Source of the DNA: Candidatus Latescibacterota bacterium
GTDB taxonomy: Bacteria > JAAXHH01 > JACQVL01
Assembly (NCBI GenBank): GCA_016209865.1
Contig: JACQVL010000222.1
Location: 1-11,958 of the forward strand
Reading direction: 5' to 3'
Length of the DNA: 11,958 nt
Position numbers and translations under genes: made by a program. Under the pieces are notes generated by a model. The model made no database searches and had not been told where the DNA came from. It saw nothing but the letters and a program-made list of their open reading frames with translations. Numbering within the stretch: the first letter of the stretch is position 1; each line of letters opens with the position of its first letter. Below, in pieces: positions 1 to 6,808 of the stretch.

Positions 1-450
1 ACTCTTCATGGCGACCTGAAACGCGATCATTCGCTGGAGGACCGCGGCCTGGGCGTCGCCCACTTTCGCGGCCCTGGCTCTGGCCTCCTCAGGCTTCGGA
101 CTGGGCTGATCGAGCAGAGCCATCAGGTCGAGCCGGGCGATCTGGAAGTCGGCGCGCAGGCGCGCCATGTCCTTCGCTACCCCGATCCGGAGTTCCTTCA
201 GCTTCGTCTGCTGCTCGTCGGTCAGCTTCAGTCGCTCGATGAGCGGGGCTGGCATCTCCCCTTGCGGCATCGGCTCCATCATCGGCGGGCTGTCGAACCC
301 AGGCCCGATCACGATGTCCTCCTCCACCATCTCATCCAGGTCGTCAAACACCGGCGGGCCCCACTCCGGTTGAGCCGCCGCCTGTTGGCTCCACGACGCG
401 GCCAGCATGATCGCCAGCACGCTGATGATGAGGATGAATGTCTGTCTCAT
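1..450 (-). CDS. Secreted Spy/CpxP-like periplasmic protein, 3' end outside window
   Basis: The reading frame opens with ATG at 450 and runs without a stop through position 1, so 150 residues are visible and the C-terminus is missing. A strong Shine-Dalgarno (GGAAGGAG) lies about 8 bases upstream. Residues 1-26 form a signal peptide: a short basic start, a hydrophobic core (FILIISVLAIMLAA) and a likely cleavage after AAA-Q. A Met/Pro/acid-rich linker (about 30-70) follows, then an amphipathic helical region with an LTDEQ motif at 76-80, the hallmark of the Spy/CpxP (LTxxQ) family. Known members are periplasmic chaperones or stress and metal sensors. No His is visible in the seen part; Met residues are frequent. 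It follows the ECF sigma operon in the same direction but is separated by a 148-bp repeat-containing gap, so co-transcription is inferred, not shown. Confidence 0.8.
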   Translation of the reverse strand, partial: MRQTFILIISVLAIMLAASWSQQAAAQPEWGPPVFDDLDEMVEEDIVIGPGFDSPPMMEPMPQGEMPAPLIERLKLTDEQQTKLKELRIGVAKDMARLRADFQIARLDLMALLDQPSPKPEEARARAAKVGDAQAAVLQRMIAFQVAMKS

Positions 451-598
451 AAGAAACACTCCTTCCTGTTATAAGGGTGAGCGACCGGGTCTCATGCAAT
501 CAAGGATGAACTTTGTATCCGTCTCGATGCGGGCGATCACAGAGGATCGCCCCTACCGACCACCGATCACCGATCACCGACCACTGCATTTACAGACC
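451..598. repeat. Gap between two Spy-like genes: partial hairpin element plus heptamer array
   Basis: This 148-bp gap carries no credible gene. At 531-556 lies a hairpin (GGGCGATC stem, 6-base loop, GATCGCCC) followed by CTAC. It matches the right half of the complete element at 8696-8751, differing in the loop; the left half is missing or decayed. It runs directly into a four-unit heptamer array at 555-582. The part nearest the downstream gene (451-530) holds the ribosome binding site of that gene and a TATAAC-like hexamer about 20 bases before its ATG, without a convincing -35 box. Confidence 0.7.
555..582. repeat. Heptamer tandem array A (4 x 7 bp)
   Basis: Four in-register 7-bp units read ACCGACC, ACCGATC, ACCGATC, ACCGACC on the plus strand and end at ACTG (583-586). 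The array abuts the CTAC end of the hairpin element at 531-556. It has the same flank and almost the same units as the array at 7671-7698. Confidence 0.85.
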
Positions 599-1000
599 TC
601 ACCAGGGGAACCACCTCCCCCGCCGCGGAGGCGGCGGCTGTTTCATCTTCTGGGTGAGTTGCCGGAATTTGACCTTCTGATCCGGCGTCAACACCTGCTC
701 GATCTCCATCCGGGTGCTGTCAGCGATCGCCTCGAAACGCGGGCGAATGACCTCGCGCCGGAGGGCCCTCATCTTCTGACCGCTCTGCTCGAGGATGCGA
801 TCCACCTTGGTGCGCTGATCCGGTGTCAGCTTGAGTTCCTCGGCGAACCGGTTCGTCAACCGGCCCCTCATCCGATCTTCCATGCCCGGTCCTCTCGGGC
901 CGAAGAACAGCGGGCCACGGGCGAAGAAGCCCACCCCAACCCCGAGCAGGAACGTGAGGACCAGCAACACCGCCGCGGTCCACCGGCTCGTGCCCATCAT
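599..1000 (-). CDS. Membrane-anchored Spy/CpxP-like periplasmic protein
   Basis: This 133-residue protein has an uncleaved-looking N-terminal membrane segment (about 8-26) that would place the rest in the periplasm. A Pro/Gly-rich linker (27-40) leads into a helical domain with two LTPDQ motifs (58-62 and 104-108), the paired LTxxQ signature of Spy/CpxP/CnrX-type proteins. The C-terminus is a Pro/Arg tail ending in Trp. The gene starts 12 bases after the anti-sigma stop with GGAGG just upstream. ATG at 1000 has 4-base spacing, and the second ATG at 997 has a better 7-base spacing, so the true start may be one codon later. The order sigma, anti-sigma, membrane-anchored Spy-like protein suggests it senses or buffers envelope stress and informs the anti-sigma factor. 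It contains no His and no Cys, so His-based metal sensing as in CnrX is unlikely. The sensing role is inferred. Confidence 0.85.
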   Translation of the reverse strand: MMGTSRWTAAVLLVLTFLLGVGVGFFARGPLFFGPRGPGMEDRMRGRLTNRFAEELKLTPDQRTKVDRILEQSGQKMRALRREVIRPRFEAIADSTRMEIEQVLTPDQKVKFRQLTQKMKQPPPPRRGRWFPW

Positions 1001-1012
1001 ACCGCCTCCGCA

Positions 1013-1480
1013 TCAATCCGACCGCGCGGCGTCGTCCAGCACGGCGGTCTGAAAGACGGTCTCCTTCGAGATCGCCTGATTCCCCACCAGCACCTGTTCC
1101 CCGGCCTTCCCTGTCCCGTTCCCGGTGAGATAACTCTCGATGTTGCTCGTGCCCTCGTCCTGCCAGAACAGGGACGTGAGGATCAACGTCGCGGCGATGA
1201 GCGCCGGGATGAGCCGCTTGGAGACCCAGATCACCTCCGGCCAGAAGACCGACCGGACGCCTTCCGCATCCAGACGCGCAGACAGGCGGGTCCAGAAGAA
1301 CGGCGGCGGCGCGACCGGCACGCGCCGGGCGAGCAGGCGCTGGGTCGCGCGGACGAGGTCGACCTCCCGGGCGCACGCCGGACAGGCGGCACAGTGTTCG
1401 CTGACCCGCTGCGCCTCGTCCTTGCTCAACTCCCCGCAGACGTATGGAAAGAGCAGGTCGATCGGATGTCCAGTCTGCAT
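1013..1480 (-). CDS. Zinc-finger anti-sigma factor (zf-HC2/ZAS type), single membrane span
   Basis: This protein would hold the neighbouring ECF sigma factor inactive at the inner membrane. I chose ATG at 1480, giving 155 residues, because it overlaps the sigma stop as TGATG with a G-rich stretch upstream, the usual layout for coupled sigma/anti-sigma pairs. Longer in-frame starts at 1501 and 1582 would sit inside the sigma coding region. The cytoplasmic part has an H-x3-C-x2-C zinc motif (His29, Cys33, Cys36) in the anti-sigma helix region. A hydrophobic span (about 89-106) follows, and then a roughly 48-residue periplasmic tail rich in Gly/Asn/Thr that could contact the Spy-like protein encoded next. 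Family membership is clear from the motif, size and position; the stimulus is unknown. Confidence 0.88.
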   Translation of the reverse strand: MQTGHPIDLLFPYVCGELSKDEAQRVSEHCAACPACAREVDLVRATQRLLARRVPVAPPPFFWTRLSARLDAEGVRSVFWPEVIWVSKRLIPALIAATLILTSLFWQDEGTSNIESYLTGNGTGKAGEQVLVGNQAISKETVFQTAVLDDAARSD

Positions 1481-2091
1481 CAGTTCCCCCCGGCTTTCCA
1501 TGCCTCGTAGAACGGCCGTAGTCGTTCTTTCAACGCTTCTCTCGCCCGGGTCAGACGGGACTTCACCGTGCCGACCGGGCAATCGAGAATGGCGGCGATC
1601 TCTTCTTGAGACCGCCCTTCCAGGTCTTTCAAGACGATGACCACTCGATGGTCGGGCGTGAGGGTGTTCAAGGCCGCGTGGATCGCCTGCTGAAGCCGTG
1701 CCTCATCCAGGGTCTCCGTCGCATCGGGTGACGCATCCTTAAAGAGGAAATCGAGATCCCCCTCCGATTGGTCGACCAACTGGTCGAGTGACATCACCGC
1801 CGAACGCCGACGGCGGCGCTTGAGCCAGTCCAGGCATTGATTCACCGTGACCCGGTACAGCCAGACCGAGAATTGCGATCCCCCCCGGAACGTCGGGAGT
1901 GACCGGTAGACTTTCAGAAAGACCTCCTGAGCGATGTCGTCAGCCTCCGTGGGATCTCCCATCACGGAGACGATGATGTTGAAGACCGTACGTTCGTACT
2001 GTTCGACGAGTTGGCGGAAGGCTGCGCGATCCCCCGACTGGCAGCGCGCGACAAGTTCCATGCTCGCGTCTTGTGGTGTATCATTCGGCAC
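1480..2091 (-). CDS. ECF-family RNA polymerase sigma factor (RpoE-like)
   Basis: This 203-residue group IV sigma-70 factor directs RNA polymerase to stress promoters. Region 2 spans about residues 25-92, with the core-binding segment DIAQEVFLKVYRSL (52-65) and a DNA-melting section around FSVWLYRVTVNQCLDWLKRR. A linker rich in acidic residues (about 100-130) follows. Region 4 (about 135-190) has the DNA-binding helix-turn-helix around GRSQEEIAAILDCPVGTVKS. There is no SnoaL-type extension, so control is probably by the anti-sigma factor whose gene overlaps by one base. The start is GTG at 2091, with GGAG 5 bases upstream; ATG at 2061 (residue 11) is an alternative with a weaker site. A GGAAC-N17-CGTC motif at 2155-2180 suggests autoregulation. 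Confidence 0.93.
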   Translation of the reverse strand: MPNDTPQDASMELVARCQSGDRAAFRQLVEQYERTVFNIIVSVMGDPTEADDIAQEVFLKVYRSLPTFRGGSQFSVWLYRVTVNQCLDWLKRRRRRSAVMSLDQLVDQSEGDLDFLFKDASPDATETLDEARLQQAIHAALNTLTPDHRVVIVLKDLEGRSQEEIAAILDCPVGTVKSRLTRAREALKERLRPFYEAWKAGGN

Positions 2092-2154
2092 ATGGACTCC
2101 GCTGACCCGTTCCTCCTGCGGCCGCTGTGATCGATCTTCTCACTCTGTCTGTTT

Positions 2155-2180
2155 GACGACGAGGCCCGTTTGTGAGTTCC
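2155..2180 (-). promoter_or_regulatory. Putative ECF-type autoregulatory promoter
   Basis: On the minus strand GGAAC (2180-2176) is followed, after exactly 17 bases, by CGTC (2158-2155) and then AAAC. GGAAC with a 16-17 base spacer and CGTC is the common ECF promoter pattern. The -10 element lies about 63 bases before the GTG start of the sigma gene. A second overlapping CGTC (2161-2158) would give a 14-base spacer and is less likely. The match is by eye; no promoter model was run. Confidence 0.6.
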
Positions 2181-2219
2181 ATACCGGGAGAGAAAAACCA
2201 GGGGAGTACGACGGAGGAG

Positions 2220-2255
2220 AAAAAACGGTTGTCGGGGCGACCCGGGTCGCCCCGA
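2220..2255 (-). terminator. Palindromic hairpin with T tract after the TlpA-like gene
   Basis: Positions 2232-2255 form a perfect 24-bp palindrome centred on CCCGGG (arms GGGGCGA / TCGCCCC). On the minus strand it is followed by 6 bases (2231-2226) and then a run of six T (2225-2220). It begins 13 bases after the TlpA-like stop codon, as expected for a factor-independent terminator, although the T run is not immediately next to the stem. The stem also resembles the GGGGCGA/TCGCCCC stems of the repeat elements elsewhere in the window, so it may be a repeat reused as a terminator. The 2092-2268 gap holds this hairpin and the sigma promoter and no gene. Confidence 0.6.
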
Positions 2256-2268
2256 TCGTGAAAGAGGA

Positions 2269-3027
2269 TTACAACGCTTGCTTGATCGCCTCCTCGACGA
2301 CCGCCCGCTCCTGATTCCCGATAAAGCGTTTCTGGACGATCCCTTTCCGATCGATGACAAACGTGTGGGGGATCGTCAGGATGTTGCCGTACGCCTGGTA
2401 CGTGGCTTTGTCCGAGGCCGCGATCGGGTACTGGATGTTCAGCTTCTTGACGAACGGTCTGGCCACGTCCAGTCCGCCTTCATCCAGGGACAGCCCGATC
2501 ACCGCCACCCCTTGCTTCTTGTACTGGGTGTAGAGGGCGTTCAATATCGGCATCTCGTGGAGACAGGGCGGGCACCAGGACGCCCAGAAATTCACGACGA
2601 CCACCTTCCCGGCAAGAGCCGACAGCTTGACCGGCTTGCCGCCCAGACCGGGAAACGCGAACGCCGGAGCCGGGGAGGAGCCTTCGACGAGCTGGCGAGC
2701 CTCGGCAATCTTCCTGAGTTCTGCGACGACCGCGCGGCGGATCCGGCCTTCCATCTCAGGGGTGAGGGTGATGTTCAAATCCCGCTTGACCGCTTCCGGG
2801 TCGATGTTGGGTTTCCCGGCTTTCGAGTTGGCGAACAGATTCAGGACGTACTGGACGACCTGCCGTTCCGCCACCGTCAGCTCTTCCGGCTGAGCCGGCG
2901 TCTGCGGCGTCGCGGCCTGTCCCTGTTCCGCGTGGGGCCGGCTCGACCAGACCAGGTGCAGCCCGATGACGAGGATCGGCAGGACGAACAGCACGGGAAA
3001 CCGGAATCGCGTTCGACGGGGTCTCAT
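2269..3027 (-). CDS. Membrane-anchored TlpA/ResA-like thiol-disulfide oxidoreductase
   Basis: This 252-residue thioredoxin-fold protein is expected to act in the periplasm, reducing or exchanging disulfides. The N-terminus has a basic stretch and a hydrophobic span (about 8-26) that works as a signal anchor. Residues 45-115 form an additional charged helical region not needed for the fold. The thioredoxin/AhpC-TSA-like domain covers about 118-252, with the active site WCPPC at 151-155 and the cis-proline in TIPHTF (Pro220). A FAFPGLGGKPVKLSALAGK segment before the active site is typical of the TlpA/ResA family. The start ATG at 3027 has GGAGGG overlapping the stop of the preceding gene, from which it is separated by only 3 bases, so the two are almost surely co-transcribed. 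The specific partner (cytochrome c maturation or another) cannot be told here. Confidence 0.9.
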   Translation of the reverse strand: MRPRRTRFRFPVLFVLPILVIGLHLVWSSRPHAEQGQAATPQTPAQPEELTVAERQVVQYVLNLFANSKAGKPNIDPEAVKRDLNITLTPEMEGRIRRAVVAELRKIAEARQLVEGSSPAPAFAFPGLGGKPVKLSALAGKVVVVNFWASWCPPCLHEMPILNALYTQYKKQGVAVIGLSLDEGGLDVARPFVKKLNIQYPIAASDKATYQAYGNILTIPHTFVIDRKGIVQKRFIGNQERAVVEEAIKQAL

Positions 3028-3030
3028 CGT

Positions 3031-3426
3031 TTATCCCTCCGTTGGTGTCCGGGTTGCTTTGCGCACCCGTCGTTTGCCAGGCGACGAGACACCGTCTTTC
3101 TGCTCGGCCCGGTCGAGCAGACGGCTGATGTTCAGATGAAAATGGGCCAGGTCCGTCCGGTCGACGATCGTCGCCGCGCTGACCCCGACGGCGATGGCGA
3201 CCGCCTCCCGAATCTCGGCCCCGGTCGCGCCCGCTTTGAGCGCCTTCTTCAGATGCCCCTCCAGACAATTCTGACACCCGGTGCAGAGCGAGGCCGCGAT
3301 GGCGACCAATTCTTTCGTCTTCGTATCGAGCGCCGTCCCCGCTTTATACGTCTCCTGATAGAACTCGAAGTAGATCTGTTTCATCCGGTCTTCGAGCAGC
3401 TCATACGATTTCATCACCCGGCTCAC
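3031..3426 (-). CDS. Carboxymuconolactone decarboxylase/AhpD-family protein
   Basis: This 131-residue all-helical protein belongs to the CMD/AhpD-like family. The core motif is CQNCLEGH: redox Cys51-x2-Cys54 with His58, plus Glu39 upstream, the set used by AhpD for peroxide-linked disulfide reduction. An extra Cys48 precedes the motif. The C-terminal 20 residues are a basic, low-complexity tail (GKRRVRKATRTPTEG) beyond the usual domain. The start is GTG at 3426 with GGAGG 6 bases upstream; the in-frame ATG at 3414 lacks a well-spaced site. It is the first gene of a two-gene unit with the TlpA-like thioredoxin, which suggests shared thiol redox or peroxide chemistry. The redox role is inferred from the CxxCxxxH site; decarboxylase activity is not implied. 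Confidence 0.88.
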   Translation of the reverse strand: MSRVMKSYELLEDRMKQIYFEFYQETYKAGTALDTKTKELVAIAASLCTGCQNCLEGHLKKALKAGATGAEIREAVAIAVGVSAATIVDRTDLAHFHLNISRLLDRAEQKDGVSSPGKRRVRKATRTPTEG

Positions 3427-3464
3427 CAGCCCCCCTCCGCGCCGTGGTATCAGTCAAGCGCAAT

Positions 3465-3479
3465 TCATTAATGATTATA
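3465..3479 (-). promoter_or_regulatory. AT-rich leader with TATAAT box and overlapping palindrome
   Basis: The gap 3427-3527 is strikingly AT-rich against its surroundings. On the minus strand it has a perfect TATAAT (3479-3474) about 48 bases before the AhpD-like start. A perfect 10-bp palindrome TCATTAATGA (3465-3474) meets its downstream edge and could be an operator. No good -35 lies 16-18 bases upstream, so an activator or an alternative architecture may be needed. This is probably the promoter of the AhpD/TlpA-like pair. Confidence 0.45.
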
Positions 3480-3527
3480 CATTATTGTTCAACGAGAGGT
3501 CGAATCCCTTCATTCTTTTTCAGGGCA

Positions 3528-6035
3528 TCACTCATACTGGAGACTCTCCGCCACATCGACCCGCACCGCCTTCAAGGCCGGGTACAGTCCGGCCGCCGTC
3601 GAGATGGCGGTCGCCGCGACCACGCTCATCACCAGCCAGCGCGGGGAGAGCGTGAAGGTCAGGTCGAGTTGACTCACCAGCGCGAGGCCATCGACGATGA
3701 TCCGGGCCAGCGGGATGCCCATGCCGCTGCCCAAGACGCCCCCGACGAGTCCGACGACCGTCCCCTCCAGGATGACGATCCGTCCGAGCTGAGCGGGCGT
3801 CACACCTAACGCCTGCAGCAGTCCGAACTCCCGCCGCCGCTCGAGCGCCCCGATGACCAGGGCGTTCGTCACCCCGATCCCGGCGAGGAGGCAGGTCATC
3901 GCTAAGATGAAGTCGAAGATCCGGAAATCGCTCGTCACCCCGCCGATGACCCACGCCCGCTTCTGGCCTCCGGTGATGATCGACAGCTCGAACGATCCAC
4001 CGTACCAGGCGATCAATTCATTCTTAACCCGGTTTTCATCCGCCCGTTCGTCTAACACGATGACGAACTGGTTCGCCGCCGACGTCTCCACCCGGAACGC
4101 CTGTGTCATCGTGGCCAGGTTCATCACCCCGAAGAATCGCTCATCGATAAAATACCCGTATTCGTCCGTGACGGCCAGGATGGTGAAGGTCATCGGGCCG
4201 CCGTTCGTGCTGAGGGTCAGACGATCCCCCGTCTTGAGGCCGCGGGCGTGGGCCAGTTGTGAGGAGATCAGGAGGGCGGGGGTGGACGTGAACCGGCGGA
4301 GCAAGTCAGGACTCCGGCTGAACAGCCCGTACCGTAAGCCGTCGGCCGGGAGACCACGGATCAGGAAGGGCGCCGGGATGGTGTGCGACATCGGCACGAC
4401 CGCCCGCACGCCGGGGACGGCGGTGAGCCGGGCGTACTCCGCCGGGGACAGGAGTCGAGACGAGACGAACAATTTCCCGCCGACGGCAGGGTCGACCCAT
4501 CGCTGGCTCTGGAGTCTCAGGCTCATCGTCATGTGCTTCAGTCCGACTAAGGCGGCGAAGACGAACGTCAGGATGCCTAAGGAGGCGGCGATGCGGGCGG
4601 TCGACCGCGACAGGGTGCGCTCGACGAGGAACCCTTCGCAACGGATGAGCCGCTTGATCGGCCAGGAGATGGCGCGAATCAGCCGGCCGGTCAACGACGG
4701 GGCGAGGAAGATGAGGCTCAGGAACGCCGCGAACAGGAGCGCCGTCTGCACGACGAGCGGCAAACCCTGACGCCACGGGATACGGAGGGCGGACGCCGCC
4801 GCCATGTACCCCGCCGGGAGGGCGATCAGGAGGGCGGCGACCAGGAGGGCGTACAGCCGGCGGGACAGGACGATCTCCAGCCGGAGGCCCCGCTGCTTCA
4901 GCGCCTCGACGACGGAGAGCCGGCGGGCTTTGAGGAGCGGGTAGACGGCCCCGCCCATCGCCGCGCTGACGCCCAGGACGACCACCTGGACGAGGCGTTC
5001 CCGAGGCAGACGAAACATCCAGACCCGGGTGCCCGTCCCCAACGAGGAGAACCCGAACAGCATCAAGAGCCGGGTCAGCACCAGCCCGCCGATCAGCCCG
5101 ACGGCGGCGCCGACCACCGCCATCACGCACGCCTCCACTAAGAAGACCGCCGCGATCTGCCGGTCGGTCGTCCCCACGGCCTGCATCAGGCCGACCTCCC
5201 GAATCCGCTCGGCCAGGGCCATCGACAGGGAGTTGAAGACCAGGTACAGACCGAGCACTAAGGTCAGCAGCCCGCTGACCCTGACGCCATCCCGCATCAC
5301 CTTCTTATCCCCCGTCTCCCCGGCCAGGACGTGGGGCGGGAGGGTCACGGTATGGTCGGGACCGAGGTCAGCCCGGATGGCATCGACCGTCGCCGTCCCG
5401 TTGAGTTTCACCCAGTAGAACGGACTCACCGCCTGGCTTCGGAACGCCCGCCAGCCGTCCCAGAACGGGATGATGCCCACATTCCCGTTGTTGCGCTGGC
5501 CGAGCAGCCACACCGGGATCAGCCCGATCACCCGGAAGGCCAGGTCGGGCCGCTCGGCAAACCGGACCGAATCCCCGATGCCGATCCCCAGGCGGGCGCT
5601 CACCCGCTCCGTCAGGATGATGACGTGCCCCCCGCTGTCGGGGAGGTCGTGGCCGGCGGAGACGTGGTACCCGCCGAACCATCCGCTCGCGTCCTGCTCC
5701 AGCCCGGCGACGGCGATCGCCTCCGACCCGTCCGGCCGGAGGATGGACAGGGTGCCGAAGAAGAGGGGGGTCACCCGCTGCACGTAGGACTTGCTCCGGA
5801 GCCGGGCCAGGTCGGCGGCGAACGACGCAGGGTCGCCCGCCGCCGTCGAGACCTCCAGGTCGGGAGTCCCGTACGCGGTGATTTCTTTGATCTTGAGGGT
5901 GATGAGGGTGTTGTAGTCGAGGACGAACACCGCGACGGCGGTGGCGACCCCGACGGCGATCCCGAGCGTGGTGAGGAGGGTGCGAGTTTTTCTAGATGCC
6001 AAGTTCCTGAAGGCAAGCAAAAATACGGCGTTCAT
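3528..6035 (-). CDS. Large FtsX/MacB-type ABC transporter permease with two FtsX domains
   Basis: This 835-residue inner-membrane permease has duplicated architecture. The first half has a membrane span at about 20-39, a periplasmic MacB-like core domain (about 45-245), and an FtsX block with spans near 253-273, 298-320 and 348-366. Two further spans (395-414, 427-446) lead into the second half: a span at 483-501, a second large extracytoplasmic domain and a final FtsX block with three spans in the last 125 residues, about ten spans in all. It ends in ALKAVRVDVAESLQYE, the usual C-terminal signature. Such proteins move lipoproteins, lipids or peptides out of the inner membrane using a LolD/MacB-like ATPase. 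The ATPase gene overlaps its 5' end by 44 bases, so they surely form one transporter. A GAGG sits 3 bases before ATG at 6035. The substrate is unknown. Confidence 0.93.
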   Translation of the reverse strand: MNAVFLLAFRNLASRKTRTLLTTLGIAVGVATAVAVFVLDYNTLITLKIKEITAYGTPDLEVSTAAGDPASFAADLARLRSKSYVQRVTPLFFGTLSILRPDGSEAIAVAGLEQDASGWFGGYHVSAGHDLPDSGGHVIILTERVSARLGIGIGDSVRFAERPDLAFRVIGLIPVWLLGQRNNGNVGIIPFWDGWRAFRSQAVSPFYWVKLNGTATVDAIRADLGPDHTVTLPPHVLAGETGDKKVMRDGVRVSGLLTLVLGLYLVFNSLSMALAERIREVGLMQAVGTTDRQIAAVFLVEACVMAVVGAAVGLIGGLVLTRLLMLFGFSSLGTGTRVWMFRLPRERLVQVVVLGVSAAMGGAVYPLLKARRLSVVEALKQRGLRLEIVLSRRLYALLVAALLIALPAGYMAAASALRIPWRQGLPLVVQTALLFAAFLSLIFLAPSLTGRLIRAISWPIKRLIRCEGFLVERTLSRSTARIAASLGILTFVFAALVGLKHMTMSLRLQSQRWVDPAVGGKLFVSSRLLSPAEYARLTAVPGVRAVVPMSHTIPAPFLIRGLPADGLRYGLFSRSPDLLRRFTSTPALLISSQLAHARGLKTGDRLTLSTNGGPMTFTILAVTDEYGYFIDERFFGVMNLATMTQAFRVETSAANQFVIVLDERADENRVKNELIAWYGGSFELSIITGGQKRAWVIGGVTSDFRIFDFILAMTCLLAGIGVTNALVIGALERRREFGLLQALGVTPAQLGRIVILEGTVVGLVGGVLGSGMGIPLARIIVDGLALVSQLDLTFTLSPRWLVMSVVAATAISTAAGLYPALKAVRVDVAESLQYE

Positions 6036-6741
6036 TCACCTCGGGTCCTGTCAGTACATAGTTGGAAGCGATGACCCCGTCGTTCAGGAAGAGGACGCGG
6101 TCGCCGCGTGCGGCATCTTTCGCGTTATGGGTGACGAGGAGGATCGTCTGGCCGCGGTCGTCCGCGCACGCGCGCAGCAGCCGCATGATCTCCTCCCCCA
6201 CGTGGGTGCCAACGTTCCCGGTCGGTTCGTCGGCGAGGACGATAGCGGGCGTGTTGGCGAGCGCCCGGGCGATGCTCACCCGCTGCATCTCGCCGCCCGA
6301 CAACTGGTGGGGGAAATGCTCCATCCGGTCGGTGATCCCGACCCACTCCATCAGCGCGTCCAGATGGGCGCGTCTCGATTCCGGCCGTTCCCCGCCGATG
6401 AGCAGGGGGAGGGCGATGTTCTCCCGGACGGTGAGGTTGGGCAGCAGGTTGAAGAACTGGAAGATGAACCCGATCTTCGCCCGGCGGAGCAGGGTCATCC
6501 GCCGCCGGCTCAGGCCGATGATCGACTGGCCGTCGATCATGATGTCGCCCGATGTCGGCCGCTCCAGGCCGGACAGGAGGTGCAGCAGCGTACTCTTCCC
6601 GCATCCGCTCGGCCCCATGATCGTCAGAAACTCGCCCTTCTGGACGCTCAAGGTAATCCCGTTCAACACACAGAGCGTGCGGTCGCCGGTCGTAAAGACT
6701 TTGGTTAATGCGCGTGTTGCCAGGACGGGGGAATCAGTCAT
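5992..6741 (-). CDS. LolD/MacB-type ABC transporter ATP-binding protein
   Basis: This 249-residue ATPase powers the permease encoded by the overlapping downstream gene. Visible motifs are Walker A GPSGCGKST (43-51), Q-loop Gln95 in FIFQFFNLLP, ABC signature LSGGE (147-151), Walker B VLADE (168-172) and the switch His205 in VTHN. This order and sequence fit the LolD/MacB/FtsE class. One oddity is the D-loop: where these ATPases usually have GNLD, this one reads GNVG, so the conserved Asp is Gly178. The start ATG at 6741 has no clear Shine-Dalgarno; a heptamer array (6748-6775) occupies the space directly upstream, so translation may depend on coupling or on a later start. The C-terminal 15 residues overlap the permease gene. 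Confidence 0.93.
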   Translation of the reverse strand: MTDSPVLATRALTKVFTTGDRTLCVLNGITLSVQKGEFLTIMGPSGCGKSTLLHLLSGLERPTSGDIMIDGQSIIGLSRRRMTLLRRAKIGFIFQFFNLLPNLTVRENIALPLLIGGERPESRRAHLDALMEWVGITDRMEHFPHQLSGGEMQRVSIARALANTPAIVLADEPTGNVGTHVGEEIMRLLRACADDRGQTILLVTHNAKDAARGDRVLFLNDGVIASNYVLTGPEVNERRIFACLQELGI

Positions 6742-6747
6742 AGATCA

Positions 6748-6775
6748 GTGACGAGTGACGAGTGACAAGTGACAA
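6748..6775. repeat. Heptamer tandem array C (4 x 7 bp) with distant inverted copy
   Basis: Four 7-bp units read GTGACGA, GTGACGA, GTGACAA, GTGACAA on the plus strand, preceded by CA so that the array begins CAGTGACGAGT (6747-6757). The inverse ACTCGTCACTG occurs at 6803-6813, giving 11-bp arms around a 45-base loop. The inverse copy contains the stop codon of the SecF-like gene. This fills the 67-bp gap between that gene and the ATPase gene. Confidence 0.85.
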
Positions 6776-6808
6776 GTACCCCTATCATTGCCTGTCACCG
6801 GCGACTCG

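Noticed and set aside
599-1000. Naming the anchored Spy-like protein CnrX or a metal sensor
   Set aside because: The position fits, but it lacks all His and Cys residues, so a metal-sensor name is not supported.
407-1510. A 367-codon open frame on the plus strand
   Set aside because: It runs antisense to the well-supported anti-sigma and Spy-like genes, is rich in Arg/Pro/His as expected of a high-GC shadow frame, and has no recognisable domain.
2278-3471. A 397-codon open frame on the plus strand
   Set aside because: It is antisense to the TlpA-like and AhpD-like genes, has shadow-frame composition and shows no family motif.
3474-3490. TTGAAC as a -35 box for the TATAAT upstream of the AhpD-like gene
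   Set aside because: It is only 7 bases from TATAAT, far from the 16-18 needed.
5331-6708. Long plus-strand open frames opposite the ATPase and permease
   Set aside because: They are shadows of the ABC transporter genes, whose motifs are all on the minus strand.
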